This document shows, piece by piece, positions 25,871 to 34,404 of a DNA stretch of 64,000 nucleotides (the stretch's first letter is position 1; each line of letters opens with the position of its first letter). A program made the translations under genes and the position numbers. Origin of the DNA: Agrobacterium fabrum str. C58 (GTDB lineage: Bacteria; Pseudomonadota; Alphaproteobacteria; Rhizobiales; Rhizobiaceae); assembly GCF_000092025.1 (NCBI RefSeq), contig NC_003063.2:1865501-1929500 (forward strand). The letters run 5' to 3'. The notes under the pieces are model-generated. The model was not told the origin of the DNA. It saw nothing but the letters and a program-made list of their open reading frames with translations, and did no database searches.

Positions 25871-27673
25871 ATGTCTCGCAAGAAGCTCGATTTCCGCGCC
25901 GATGCCTATCGCCATGTGCTCGGCTTTGTTTTCAACCATTGGAGCCACCGAAAGGCGCTCGTGGGTTTCATCATCGTGCTGGTGGTTGCCAGCACGCTCG
26001 CCGAAGTGATGGTGCCGGTCTTTTCCGGCCGGATCGTTGATGCCATCGCTGGTGACAATGGGGGTGCCAATGCGGGTGATGGCGCTCTGCGCGCTTTCGT
26101 CATCGTGGTTGCGCTTGGCTTTACCAGTGTTGTGCTGCGCTGGTTCATCTTCAACGGCATCATCCGGCTGACGCTGAAGACCATGGCTGACGTCACCAAT
26201 AACGGCTTCCACAAGGTGCAGCGTTTCTCCACCGACTGGCACGCCAACAGCTTCGCCGGCTCGACGGTGCGCAAGATCACGCGCGGCATGTGGGCGCTGG
26301 ATTCGCTCAACGACCTGCTGCTCGTTGCGCTCCTGCCCTCCATCGTCATGCTGGTGGGCGCCACCGTAGTGCTTGGCAGTTACTGGCCGGTCATGGGCCT
26401 GATCGTCGGCCTCGGCTCGCTGATCTATATCGGTGTCACGGTCGGGCTTTCGATGGGTTATGTGTCGCCGGCGGCGCGGCTTGCCAATGCCTGGGACACC
26501 CGGCTTGGCGGCGCGCTGGCGGATGCGATCAGCTGCAACGCGGTGGTCAAAGCCTTCGGTGCCGAAACCCGTGAAGAAACGCGGCTTGGTCATGTGCTGG
26601 TGAAATGGGACAATCGGACGCGCAGAACCTGGAAACGTGGAACGCTGAACGGCACTATCCAGAGCTTCATGATGGTATCGATGCAGGCGGGCATCCTCGG
26701 CACCGGCCTCATCATGTGGCAGAAGGGTCTGGCGACAGCGGGCGACATCACCTTCGTGCTGGCGATGTTTTTCGTGTTGCAGGGCTATCTGCGCGATGTG
26801 GGCCAGGATATCCGCAACCTGCAGCGCGCCGTCAATGACATGGAAGAGCTGGTGCTGCTCGACAAGATGCCGCTGGGTGTCGAAGACAGGCCGGACGCCA
26901 AGCGGATCAATATCGGCAAGGGCGAGATCGTCTTCGATCATGTCACCTTCCAGTATGGCGCGCATGCAACCCCGCTTTATGAGGACTTCTCGGTCACCAT
27001 CAAGCCGGGCGAGCGTGTGGGTCTGGTCGGTCACTCCGGTTCGGGCAAGACAACCTTCGTCAAGCTCATCCAGCGCCTTTACGACATAAAGGCGGGGGCT
27101 ATCCGCATCGACGGGCAGAACATCGCCGATGTCACGCAGGCGAGCCTGCGCGGCCAGATCGCCATCGTGCAGCAGGAACCCATCCTGTTCCACCGCACGC
27201 TGGCGGAAAACATCGCCTATGGCCGGCCGGATGCCTCGCGTCGTGAGATCGAGCAGGCGGCGAAACAGGCGAGCGCCCATGATTTCATCATGTCCCTGCC
27301 GAAGGGTTATGAGACCATGGTGGGCGAACGCGGTGTCAAGCTGTCGGGCGGCGAGCGCCAGCGCGTCGCCATTGCCAGGGCGTTCCTGGCGGATGCGCCG
27401 GTGCTGATCCTAGACGAAGCGACGTCAAGCCTCGACAGCGAAAGCGAAGTGCAGATCCAGCAGGCGATGGAACGGCTGATGGATGGCCGCACCACGCTCG
27501 TCATTGCCCACCGTCTTTCCACGGTCCGGGCGCTCGACCGGCTGCTGGTGTTCGACAAGGGCAGGATTGTCGAGGAGGGCGACCATCAGGCGCTGATCCG
27601 CCTCCATGACGGCATCTACCGCCGGCTGTTCGAGCGGCAGGCGCTGGAACTGACCAAGGGCCTGGTGGCCTGA
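25871..27673 (+). CDS. ABC exporter, fused membrane and ATPase domains
   Basis: A 600-residue half-transporter. Six predicted spans (about 20-340) are followed by an ATPase with Walker A GHSGSGKTTFVKL, signature LSGGERQRVAIARAF, Walker B VLILDEATSSLD and a switch His in IAHRLSTVRALD. It should homodimerise in the inner membrane as a type IV (MsbA/multidrug-like) exporter. The substrate is not identifiable. The ribosome site before 25871 is weak. It appears monocistronic, with a hairpin at 27685. Confidence 0.93.
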   Translation: MSRKKLDFRADAYRHVLGFVFNHWSHRKALVGFIIVLVVASTLAEVMVPVFSGRIVDAIAGDNGGANAGDGALRAFVIVVALGFTSVVLRWFIFNGIIRLTLKTMADVTNNGFHKVQRFSTDWHANSFAGSTVRKITRGMWALDSLNDLLLVALLPSIVMLVGATVVLGSYWPVMGLIVGLGSLIYIGVTVGLSMGYVSPAARLANAWDTRLGGALADAISCNAVVKAFGAETREETRLGHVLVKWDNRTRRTWKRGTLNGTIQSFMMVSMQAGILGTGLIMWQKGLATAGDITFVLAMFFVLQGYLRDVGQDIRNLQRAVNDMEELVLLDKMPLGVEDRPDAKRINIGKGEIVFDHVTFQYGAHATPLYEDFSVTIKPGERVGLVGHSGSGKTTFVKLIQRLYDIKAGAIRIDGQNIADVTQASLRGQIAIVQQEPILFHRTLAENIAYGRPDASRREIEQAAKQASAHDFIMSLPKGYETMVGERGVKLSGGERQRVAIARAFLADAPVLILDEATSSLDSESEVQIQQAMERLMDGRTTLVIAHRLSTVRALDRLLVFDKGRIVEEGDHQALIRLHDGIYRRLFERQALELTKGLVA

Positions 27674-27684
27674 AAAAAAGAAAT

Positions 27685-27710
27685 GCCGGGGGCATCCTCC
27701 CGGCGTTTCC
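27685..27710 (+). terminator. Probable terminator after the ABC exporter
   Basis: GCCGGG and CCCGGC arms around an eight-base loop, followed by GTTTCCTT, 11 bases after the stop codon. Confidence 0.6.
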
Positions 27711-27853
27711 TTCGGAACATTGAACCCACGCCATGAACGCGCCGCTTTGTTCGCGTAAGGGCGTTTTCTCCGCAATACCAACAGGATGGTGCATCATGGA
27801 TTTCAACCCGATCACAAAGCCGCAACGCCTTGTCATCAGGAGAACCCATATCC

Positions 27854-29455
27854 ATGCCGCATGCCATCACCCTTTCAGACCTCTCGTGGGCAACACCTGA
27901 CGGTCATCTGCTTTTTTCCGATATCAATCTTCGCTTCGGCCTCGAACGCGTTGGCCTTGTGGGACGCAACGGCGTCGGCAAGACGACGCTTCTGAAGCTG
28001 ATCACCGGTGAGCTGCTGCCATCAACAGGCACGGTCTCCCTTTCCGGCAGGATCGGCGTTCTGCGGCAAAGCGTGCAGGTCGGGGACGATGAGACCATCG
28101 CCGACCTGTTCGAGGCGCGCCATGCGTTGCACGTCCTTTCGCGCGCGCAGGCGGGAATGGCAACGCTCGAGGAACTCGGCGATGTCGACTGGATGCTGGA
28201 GGAGAGGATTGCCGAGGCACTGGCCGTGGTTGGGCTCGATACATCCCCCCTCACACCGCTTTCTGCGCTCTCGGGCGGGCAACGCACACGGGCAGCGCTT
28301 GCCGCGCAGATCCACGCCGTGCCGGATTTCCTCATTCTCGACGAACCGACCAACAATCTCGACCGCGACAGCCGCATGTTCCTTGTCGATTTCCTGGCGG
28401 TCTGGCGCGGCGGAGCGATTGTGGTCAGCCATGATCGCGAGCTTCTCGAGACCCTCGATGCCATCGTCGAGATGAACACGCTCGGTGCCATGCGCTATGG
28501 CGGCAAATGGAGCCATTATCGCGCGCAAAAGGTGCTGGAACTGGCCGCTGCAGAACAGGACATTGCCAGCGCCGAAAAGCGCCTCTCCGAGGTCAGGAAG
28601 AAGTCGCAGGAGGCATTGGAACGCAAGGCGCGCCGTGATGCGAAGGGTGCTGCAAAAGCGGCGAAGGGAGACATGCCGCGCATCGCTGCCGGCGGTATGA
28701 AGAGGCGCGCCGAAAAGACGAGCGGGGACAATGCCAATCTCGCCAGCCGCCTGAAAACCGAAGCGGCGGATGATTTGCGGACGGCACGCGAAAGGATCGA
28801 AATCCTGCAGGACGTCACCGTCACCTTGCCGCCCAGCGGCTTGCACGCGACTAAAACCGTGCTGAGCCTGCAAGGTCTGACCGCAGGATATTTTCCCGAA
28901 AATCCAGTGCTTAAGGATCTGTCCTTCGAGATAACCGGTCCGCAACGGGTCGCCGTCACCGGTCCGAATGGATCGGGAAAAACGACGCTGCTATCAGTGA
29001 TAACAGGGGATTTGGAACCCTTTGCAGGCAGCGTTTACCTCGGTGTCAGCGGCGCGTTCCTCGATCAGCAGGTCAGCCTGCTGGATGCGACGTTGTCGAT
29101 CCGCGATAACTTCCTCAGGCTCAACCCGCAATCAGGGGAAAATGCCTGCCGGGCAGCGCTCGCGCGCTTCATGTTCCGCGCGGATGCCGCCTTGCGGATC
29201 GTCGGAACACTTTCGGGTGGGCAGATGTTGCGTGCCGGCCTTGCCTGCGTTCTCGGTGGCCCGCAGCCGCCGCAATTGCTGATCCTTGATGAGCCGACGA
29301 ACCATCTAGATATCGATTCCATTACGGCCGTGGAGGCGGGTCTCAGGGCCTATGACGGCGCCTTGCTGGTCGTCAGCCATGATGAGGCGTTTCTCTCCGG
29401 CATCGGTATCGATCGGCGGCTGGAACTTGGCGCCTTACCCCGCGCACGTCAGTAG
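27854..29455 (+). CDS. ABC-F family ATPase
   Basis: A 533-residue soluble protein with two ABC domains and no membrane spans. Walker A motifs are GRNGVGKTT and GPNGSGKTT; signatures are LSGGQRTRAAL and LSGGQMLRAGL; Walker B is followed by EPTNNLD and EPTNHLD. The linker between domains is long, Lys/Arg/Ala-rich and helical. ABC-F proteins act on the ribosome, either in translation factor roles or antibiotic protection; the sequence does not decide which. The ATG at 27854 with AGGAGA upstream is preferred to a TTG at 27830. Its 3' end overlaps the convergent pilin gene by seven bases. Confidence 0.92.
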   Translation: MPHAITLSDLSWATPDGHLLFSDINLRFGLERVGLVGRNGVGKTTLLKLITGELLPSTGTVSLSGRIGVLRQSVQVGDDETIADLFEARHALHVLSRAQAGMATLEELGDVDWMLEERIAEALAVVGLDTSPLTPLSALSGGQRTRAALAAQIHAVPDFLILDEPTNNLDRDSRMFLVDFLAVWRGGAIVVSHDRELLETLDAIVEMNTLGAMRYGGKWSHYRAQKVLELAAAEQDIASAEKRLSEVRKKSQEALERKARRDAKGAAKAAKGDMPRIAAGGMKRRAEKTSGDNANLASRLKTEAADDLRTARERIEILQDVTVTLPPSGLHATKTVLSLQGLTAGYFPENPVLKDLSFEITGPQRVAVTGPNGSGKTTLLSVITGDLEPFAGSVYLGVSGAFLDQQVSLLDATLSIRDNFLRLNPQSGENACRAALARFMFRADAALRIVGTLSGGQMLRAGLACVLGGPQPPQLLILDEPTNHLDIDSITAVEAGLRAYDGALLVVSHDEAFLSGIGIDRRLELGALPRARQ

Positions 29456-30399
29456 TTTACCGTCACGACGACGGTATCGGCGTAATTTCCCGGTGCAGGC
29501 GTATTCTGCGCCGGCACGCGCCCAAAGACGGTCAAAGTCTGCAGGCTGCCGTTTCCGGTGCCCGTGGCGATTTGCCCGGCGGCGCTTCCCCACACATTGG
29601 TGCGGCTTACATCGCGATAGAGGCCGTAGATGATCGACGCCGCACCCTGCACCATCTGGCGCGCGGCGGGCGGGCTGTTGCTCAGGCCGCCATTCAGCGC
29701 CACGCTGTAGTTCAGTCCATTGGTGCAGGTGAGATTGATGGCCCCATTCGCATCGACCGCCGTATTGAGTACGCCGTGACTGCCGAAGTTGATGTTCTGG
29801 GCCGAGATGATGCAGGTGGGCGCCACCGCGGCCGACACGGTGAAAGGCACCTGCGTGGGGTTCTGGGTGACGGAGGAACAGCTCGGTGCCAGCAGCGTGT
29901 AGCTCGTATAGGTGAAGCTGGTCTCGCCGCCGGCAAAGCTGGAAAGATAAAGGCCGCGTGCGGCAGAGGCCTGCCCCGCATTGATCCTGCCGTAAACCGT
30001 GCGGGTGGTGCTGTTGATCAGCAGCGGCAACGCCATATCGATCGGTGGCGGCGCGCCGAGCGCCGGCTGGGTGACCGATCCCCAGGCGGTTGTTCGGGCG
30101 GAAGTCTGATAGAGCTGGTAATTGAGGATGTTGCTGCCCTGGAGCATTCGGCGGATGCCGCCTGACTGTCCGCCGCCACCGGCATTGATGTTGGGGCAGA
30201 TACGAATGGAAAGCGCCAGCGACAACGGGTTGTTGCAGGTCACCGACAATGTCGCCGTGGTGTCCACGGCTGCGCCGCCCGCCAGGTTGACGAAGCCGAA
30301 ATTCATGTCCGACATGCTGAAGGTGCAGCTTTGCGCCAGAACGGGGGAGGCGACGAAAGCGGCGGCGATGGCAAGTGCCGCGCGGGTCAGGACCTTCAT
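29449..30399 (-). CDS. Two-domain spore coat U (SCPU) protein, probable pilus tip subunit
   Basis: A 316-residue exported protein (signal MKVLTRAALAIAAAFVASPVLA) with two SCPU domains, about 23-165 and 168-316. Each begins with a Cys-containing strand (CTFSMSDMNFGFVN and CIISAQNINFGSHGVLN) and carries paired Cys. The second ends in the donor-type motif TVFGRVPAQNTPAPGNYADTVVVTVNY. It is the last gene of a chaperone-usher operon; its two-domain form and position match CsuE-like tip adhesins of archaic pili. It overlaps the usher gene by four bases. Confidence 0.88.
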   Translation of the reverse strand: MKVLTRAALAIAAAFVASPVLAQSCTFSMSDMNFGFVNLAGGAAVDTTATLSVTCNNPLSLALSIRICPNINAGGGGQSGGIRRMLQGSNILNYQLYQTSARTTAWGSVTQPALGAPPPIDMALPLLINSTTRTVYGRINAGQASAARGLYLSSFAGGETSFTYTSYTLLAPSCSSVTQNPTQVPFTVSAAVAPTCIISAQNINFGSHGVLNTAVDANGAINLTCTNGLNYSVALNGGLSNSPPAARQMVQGAASIIYGLYRDVSRTNVWGSAAGQIATGTGNGSLQTLTVFGRVPAQNTPAPGNYADTVVVTVNY

Positions 30400-32834
30400 T
30401 GAACGCTCCTGCAGAGGGTTTCGAGAGTGGCGCGTTCAGCGCCTGCGGTGGGAACGATGATCTCCGCCTCGCATTTTCCCCTGGTGGGCTGCGTGATGTG
30501 GAGACGGTGGGTTGCACCGATATTGTCGAGATAGGCCTGCCCGTCATAGCCGACGATGAACTCGCGCTTGCCGTCGATCGTGCCGGTCGACCCGGTTTCG
30601 ATGAAGTCGCCGCTCTCGGCCTTTAGCGTTACCAGTGCCACCTGTCCCTCGGTTTCCACCTTGAAATTGACGACCGCGCCGGCACGCTCGGTTGGCCTCA
30701 CCGTCTGTTTGGTGTGGTCGATGCGGGCATCGACCGGAAGGTTGCTGGGGTCGAGCGTGATGTTGTTGACGTCGTAGGAGCGCAGGTTCGGCAGCAATAT
30801 CTTGCCGCGGCGGTTCGTCTGGCCGATCGGGCGGTTTTCGAGCAGAATATCGACCCCGGGTGCGCCCGCATCCACGACGGCGAAGGCGTCATCGATCCGG
30901 TTGCCGATAAAGACATCGCCGCCGGCGACCGCGATCGATCCTTCGATCTGGGCATAGGCTTGTGTCGTGCGGTTGAACTGGTCGATGCCGGCCGAAACGC
31001 GTGCGGCTGTGCCGCGATAGCTGCCGGATGCGGAGGCGATATCATTGCCGCCAAGCGCGCCGCGCAGCCGCCAGCCGTAACTTCCCTCCGCCTGTTCTTC
31101 GGATTTCACGACCTCAGCCGTCAGGGAATATCCGTCGGCATTGGAGGACATGCCGGCGGAGCCCGAGACGCCGCCACCGAACGACCAGGAGAGGCCGGCA
31201 AAAATGCCGTAGGAGTTGCTGTCTTCAAGGTCCTTGTAGGCGGTAACGAAGATATCGCCGTTTTCGCCAAAGGGCCGCGTGGCGGAGAGACCGAGAAGGC
31301 GGGATCGGCGCTCATCAAAGGTTTCAAGCTGGGTGTAGGAGAAGTTCAGGCTGGTCTCATCGAATCCGAGCTGCGTGGAAACCGAAATCTGGTCGAGGGC
31401 GCGCGGCGGCCGCACGCTGAGCAACCCTGAAATCGGTTGGATTTTCGACGTATTGGCGGAGACGGAGGCCATATCGTTATAATCGCCGAATGCCCGTTGC
31501 GATCGTGCATTAAGTCTCACCCCGAGCAGTTCGGCCTCGACGCTTGCGGAAAGCTGATAGCCGCTTTCATCGCCGAAACGGCTCGATGCGCCGGACAGTG
31601 CCGCCAATCCATGGGCTCCGAGCGTGAAAACACCGCCGAGGCCGACATTGTAGAAATCCTCGCCACCTTCGGCATGGCCTTCGACCGTGAACCCGTCCGA
31701 TACCCCGTAACGCACCGTCGCCGATCCGAGCAGCCTGTCGTCATAATCGAAGGACGATGTTCCGTAATTGCGCCGGGCAAAACCGAGTTCGGCCGAGAAA
31801 TCGACGAGACCCTGCGCCAGCAGGTCCGGCGAGGTATAAAACGGTGTTTCCGACACGATTTCGCGGCCGAGCGCATCCCGCACCACCAGCCTGGCATTCC
31901 CCGCGCCGCTGATGACGGGAAGATTGGTGATGGAGAAGGGTCCTTCCGGCACATCCTGCGACAGGCGGCGGATATTGTTGACGTAGACATCGACTGTGGA
32001 GGGCACGGCGGCGGAACCGGAAAATTCGGGCATGGGCATGGTGACGATATCCGGCCGCAGATCGAAATTCCGGCGGATCTGCAAGCCGCCAAACCGGGTC
32101 GGCCGGGTCCAGCTCAGGCCGCCAGTGATCAGATCACCGGCCCGATAGGTCGTCAGCGTTTCTTCATTCGAATAGCTCCAGGTGGTATCGAGGCGCTGCG
32201 TATCGAATTCCGACAGGCGCGACGTGCTCAGAACCTGGGACGAGGACAATACGCCGAGCGGGCCGAACACCCGGCTTTCCAGAAGGGCGGAAACGCCGTT
32301 GAAATCGGCGATGTCAGACCATGTGCCACCACCGGACGAGCCATAGATCGTGTAATTCACCAGACCTCCAAAGTTGCTCGTGGCCTTCTCCTCGGTCTCT
32401 TTGTTTTCTTCGTGCGTGCTTTTGCCTGACGCGTCGATCACCTTGTTTGCCCGCGCCGCCATGGGCAGGGTGAAATGCACGGACTGGATGCTTTCATCGT
32501 AACGCGCCGTCACCTCGGGCAGCCGGGAAACATCGATCCAGCCATCCGCACTGACCGCGCTCTCGACCGGGGAAATTCCGATATTCTTCAGCTGATCCGG
32601 CTCGATGAGAAGCGATCCGGCGTCGTTTTGGCGAAATGTCGCGATCAGGTCCGTCGAAACATCATTGATGTAGACTTCGAGCTGCAATTGTCCCGCTTCT
32701 CCTGCGGCAAAAGAAGGCGCTGCTGCCGCAGGGGGAATGTCCTGCGCCATGGAGAAACTGCCCGAAAAAAAGACCGTCAAACCGGCAATCGTCAAAACGG
32801 CAAGGTTAGCCGCCCGAGACGCGCGCCGTCGCAT
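30396..32834 (-). CDS. Outer-membrane usher protein (FimD/Csu-type)
   Basis: An 812-residue usher with a signal sequence, an N-terminal chaperone-binding domain (LQLEVYINDVSTDLIATFRQND), a long beta-barrel (about 160-650) and C-terminal plug-like domains including the VDAGAPGVDILLENRPIGQTNRRGKI segment seen in all ushers. It assembles and secretes pilus subunits through the outer membrane. The start overlaps the chaperone gene by 29 bases and the stop overlaps the tip gene by four, showing tight coupling. Confidence 0.93.
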   Translation of the reverse strand: MRRRASRAANLAVLTIAGLTVFFSGSFSMAQDIPPAAAAPSFAAGEAGQLQLEVYINDVSTDLIATFRQNDAGSLLIEPDQLKNIGISPVESAVSADGWIDVSRLPEVTARYDESIQSVHFTLPMAARANKVIDASGKSTHEENKETEEKATSNFGGLVNYTIYGSSGGGTWSDIADFNGVSALLESRVFGPLGVLSSSQVLSTSRLSEFDTQRLDTTWSYSNEETLTTYRAGDLITGGLSWTRPTRFGGLQIRRNFDLRPDIVTMPMPEFSGSAAVPSTVDVYVNNIRRLSQDVPEGPFSITNLPVISGAGNARLVVRDALGREIVSETPFYTSPDLLAQGLVDFSAELGFARRNYGTSSFDYDDRLLGSATVRYGVSDGFTVEGHAEGGEDFYNVGLGGVFTLGAHGLAALSGASSRFGDESGYQLSASVEAELLGVRLNARSQRAFGDYNDMASVSANTSKIQPISGLLSVRPPRALDQISVSTQLGFDETSLNFSYTQLETFDERRSRLLGLSATRPFGENGDIFVTAYKDLEDSNSYGIFAGLSWSFGGGVSGSAGMSSNADGYSLTAEVVKSEEQAEGSYGWRLRGALGGNDIASASGSYRGTAARVSAGIDQFNRTTQAYAQIEGSIAVAGGDVFIGNRIDDAFAVVDAGAPGVDILLENRPIGQTNRRGKILLPNLRSYDVNNITLDPSNLPVDARIDHTKQTVRPTERAGAVVNFKVETEGQVALVTLKAESGDFIETGSTGTIDGKREFIVGYDGQAYLDNIGATHRLHITQPTRGKCEAEIIVPTAGAERATLETLCRSVQ

Positions 32835-33522
32835 TGACGGGGCCGCCTTCGCTGTCTGCCGAAATCTTCAGCGTGCCGCCGGCCTTGCCGCCCGTTGCCG
32901 GAACGAGGAAGGTTGCGGCGGATTTGCCAAGCACATAACCCACCAGACCCTGCTGCCGGCCAATTGGCTGGCCGTTGCCGCCTGACAGTATCAGGTTGGC
33001 GATCCTGATGCGCCTTTCGCCTGCGTTCGACACCGAGACCTTGTAACCCTTGCCCTGCGGCGTCACTTTCCAGACCGGCTCCGCATCTCCGGTGGAAGCG
33101 GGCGAGAAGAAAACGGGTATGGAGTGGCGGACCACCAGATTGACGGTGCCGGATTGCGGTTTTCCCGCTGGCGGCAATTCATCGACGATGATGCGGTAAC
33201 TCTCCTCCGCCCTGACGGGCGTTTTGGAAAGCCGGACGATGCGGATGAGATTTTCCGCGCCGCCCTTCAGCTGCGTCATCGGCGGGCTGGCGACGACGTC
33301 GTTTACCGCCGTGTAGACATCCTGGCCATTCTGCTGGGTCCAGCGGAAAATCCGGACCTGCACGTTGATCGGGGTTTTTGCATCGTTCCAGATGCGAAGG
33401 CTGGAGGCCGCTGTCGGGGCCTTGAGATCGAGAAGTACGGGGGCGACCCGCAGGGATGCAGCCTGTGAAGGTGAAACACTCAAACCGGCAAAAAACGCAG
33501 CCGCTAAGGTAAAAAGACGCAT
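32806..33522 (-). CDS. Periplasmic pilus chaperone (PapD/CsuC-like)
   Basis: A 238-residue exported chaperone (signal MRLFTLAAAFFAGLSVSPSQA). It has the two immunoglobulin-like domains of the family, including LRIWNDAKTPINVQVRIFRW, the IRIVRLSKTPVRAEESYRIIVDELP strand and a conserved C-terminal domain. It stabilises SCPU subunits by donor-strand complementation and delivers them to the usher. GGGAGG lies upstream of the ATG. It follows the major subunit gene by 21 bases. Confidence 0.92.
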   Translation of the reverse strand: MRLFTLAAAFFAGLSVSPSQAASLRVAPVLLDLKAPTAASSLRIWNDAKTPINVQVRIFRWTQQNGQDVYTAVNDVVASPPMTQLKGGAENLIRIVRLSKTPVRAEESYRIIVDELPPAGKPQSGTVNLVVRHSIPVFFSPASTGDAEPVWKVTPQGKGYKVSVSNAGERRIRIANLILSGGNGQPIGRQQGLVGYVLGKSAATFLVPATGGKAGGTLKISADSEGGPVNATARVSGG

Positions 33523-33543
33523 GCGCGATCCTCCCTATGGCGA

Positions 33544-34041
33544 TCAGTAATTGAGCGTGGCCGTCACCGTATCGGTATAGACGCCGACCGCGGGTGTCGT
33601 CTGGGCAGGTACGCGCCCAAAGACAGTGAAGTTCTGCGGTGCCCCGGTTCCCGTGCCCGTTTGCCGGTCCGTTCCCACGGTATTGCCCCACACCGTGCTA
33701 TGTGCAGCAGTCGTATAGAGCGAGTAGGAAATGGTCGCACCCGCAGCCGACGTCATTAGCCGGTTGGCAACCGTCGCTCCCGAGCCGGCGCCAGCGCTAA
33801 GGCCGAGGCTGAAGGGCGTGCTAGCAGTGCATTGCACGACGATCTGGCTGGTGACGTCGATCGGGGCGCCGATCACGCCATTGGTTCCGAAATCGAGATT
33901 GCCGGCAGAATTGATCTGGCATGCCGCCTGAATGGTGATCTGGACGTTGAAATTCGTCGTGGCGACCTGCGCGAGGCCCGAAGCCGGTGTCAGAACCAGT
34001 GCCGCCAGCGGTAACAAGTAGCTTGATGCCGAAAACCTCAT
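33544..34041 (-). CDS. Single-domain spore coat U (SCPU) protein, probable major pilin
   Basis: A 165-residue exported protein with signal MRFSASSYLLPLAALVL and cleavage near GLA-QV. One SCPU domain follows, with conserved CQINSAGNLDFGTNGVIG, a second Cys in VVQCTAS, and the C-terminal TVFGRVPAQTTPAVGVYTDTVTATLNY motif shared with the tip protein. It is first in the operon, as expected for the abundant shaft subunit. GGGAGG precedes the ATG at 34041, so the longer reading from 34077 is rejected. Confidence 0.9.
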   Translation of the reverse strand: MRFSASSYLLPLAALVLTPASGLAQVATTNFNVQITIQAACQINSAGNLDFGTNGVIGAPIDVTSQIVVQCTASTPFSLGLSAGAGSGATVANRLMTSAAGATISYSLYTTAAHSTVWGNTVGTDRQTGTGTGAPQNFTVFGRVPAQTTPAVGVYTDTVTATLNY

Positions 34042-34139
34042 GCTGCCTCCCAAGCTGTCGTGCTGCCGATTGGCCATGCACGGTATCGAATTACGCCAAT
34101 AGCGGGTAATTAGAATAAGCTAATACTCGTGCTGATTTG

Positions 34140-34156
34140 GTTAATAATTTATTAAC
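34140..34156. promoter_or_regulatory. Perfect 17-bp A+T-rich palindrome
   Basis: GTTAATAA and TTATTAAC arms around a central T. It lies 99 bases upstream of the pilin start. A neighbouring ATTAG/CTAAT repeat at 34109-34124 makes a second half-site pair. It is a candidate operator for the pilus operon, acnB or both. Confidence 0.45.
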
Positions 34157-34207
34157 GGCGAGAGCCGGAAAACTTCCGGGTGAAATGCGCTATCGGTTGC
34201 AACTTTA

Positions 34208-34256
34208 TGCAAGCTTGCAGGGGTCTTCTCGGCAAGACCCGGTAACCGGCTTTTTA
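34208..34256 (+). promoter_or_regulatory. Hairpins with T-run in the acnB leader, possible attenuator
   Basis: A TGCAAGCTTGCA palindrome is followed by a GGGTCTT/AAGACCC stem with loop CTCGGC, then CCGG-TAA-CCGG and CTTTTTAT. Read on the plus strand toward acnB, this resembles an intrinsic terminator about 150 bases before the start codon. Confidence 0.35.
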
Positions 34257-34404
34257 TCGGTCTACGAGTTCTTTACCGGAGTGCGGCATCTTGTCAGCCG
34301 GCCCCGGTTGGCGTAGTCGAAAACAACAGAAACCCGGGGCTATCGATGCCACCGTCCGGTGGCGTTGTGTTTGGCTCCATAGACACCATGACGTTGGGAT
34401 TGCG

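Larger units (their letters stand above)
34042..34404. other. Divergent control region between the pilus operon and acnB (363 bases)
   Basis: An A+T-rich stretch with inverted repeats at 34109-34124 and 34140-34156 lies nearer the pilus side. Nearer acnB there are a GGGTCTT/AAGACCC hairpin with a following T-run (34221-34256) and a GCCACCG/CGGTGGC repeat (34348-34363). No ORF is supported. Confidence 0.6.

Noticed and set aside
25706..27280. 524-codon minus-strand frame opposite the ABC exporter
   Set aside because: Shadow of a gene with intact Walker motifs on the plus strand.
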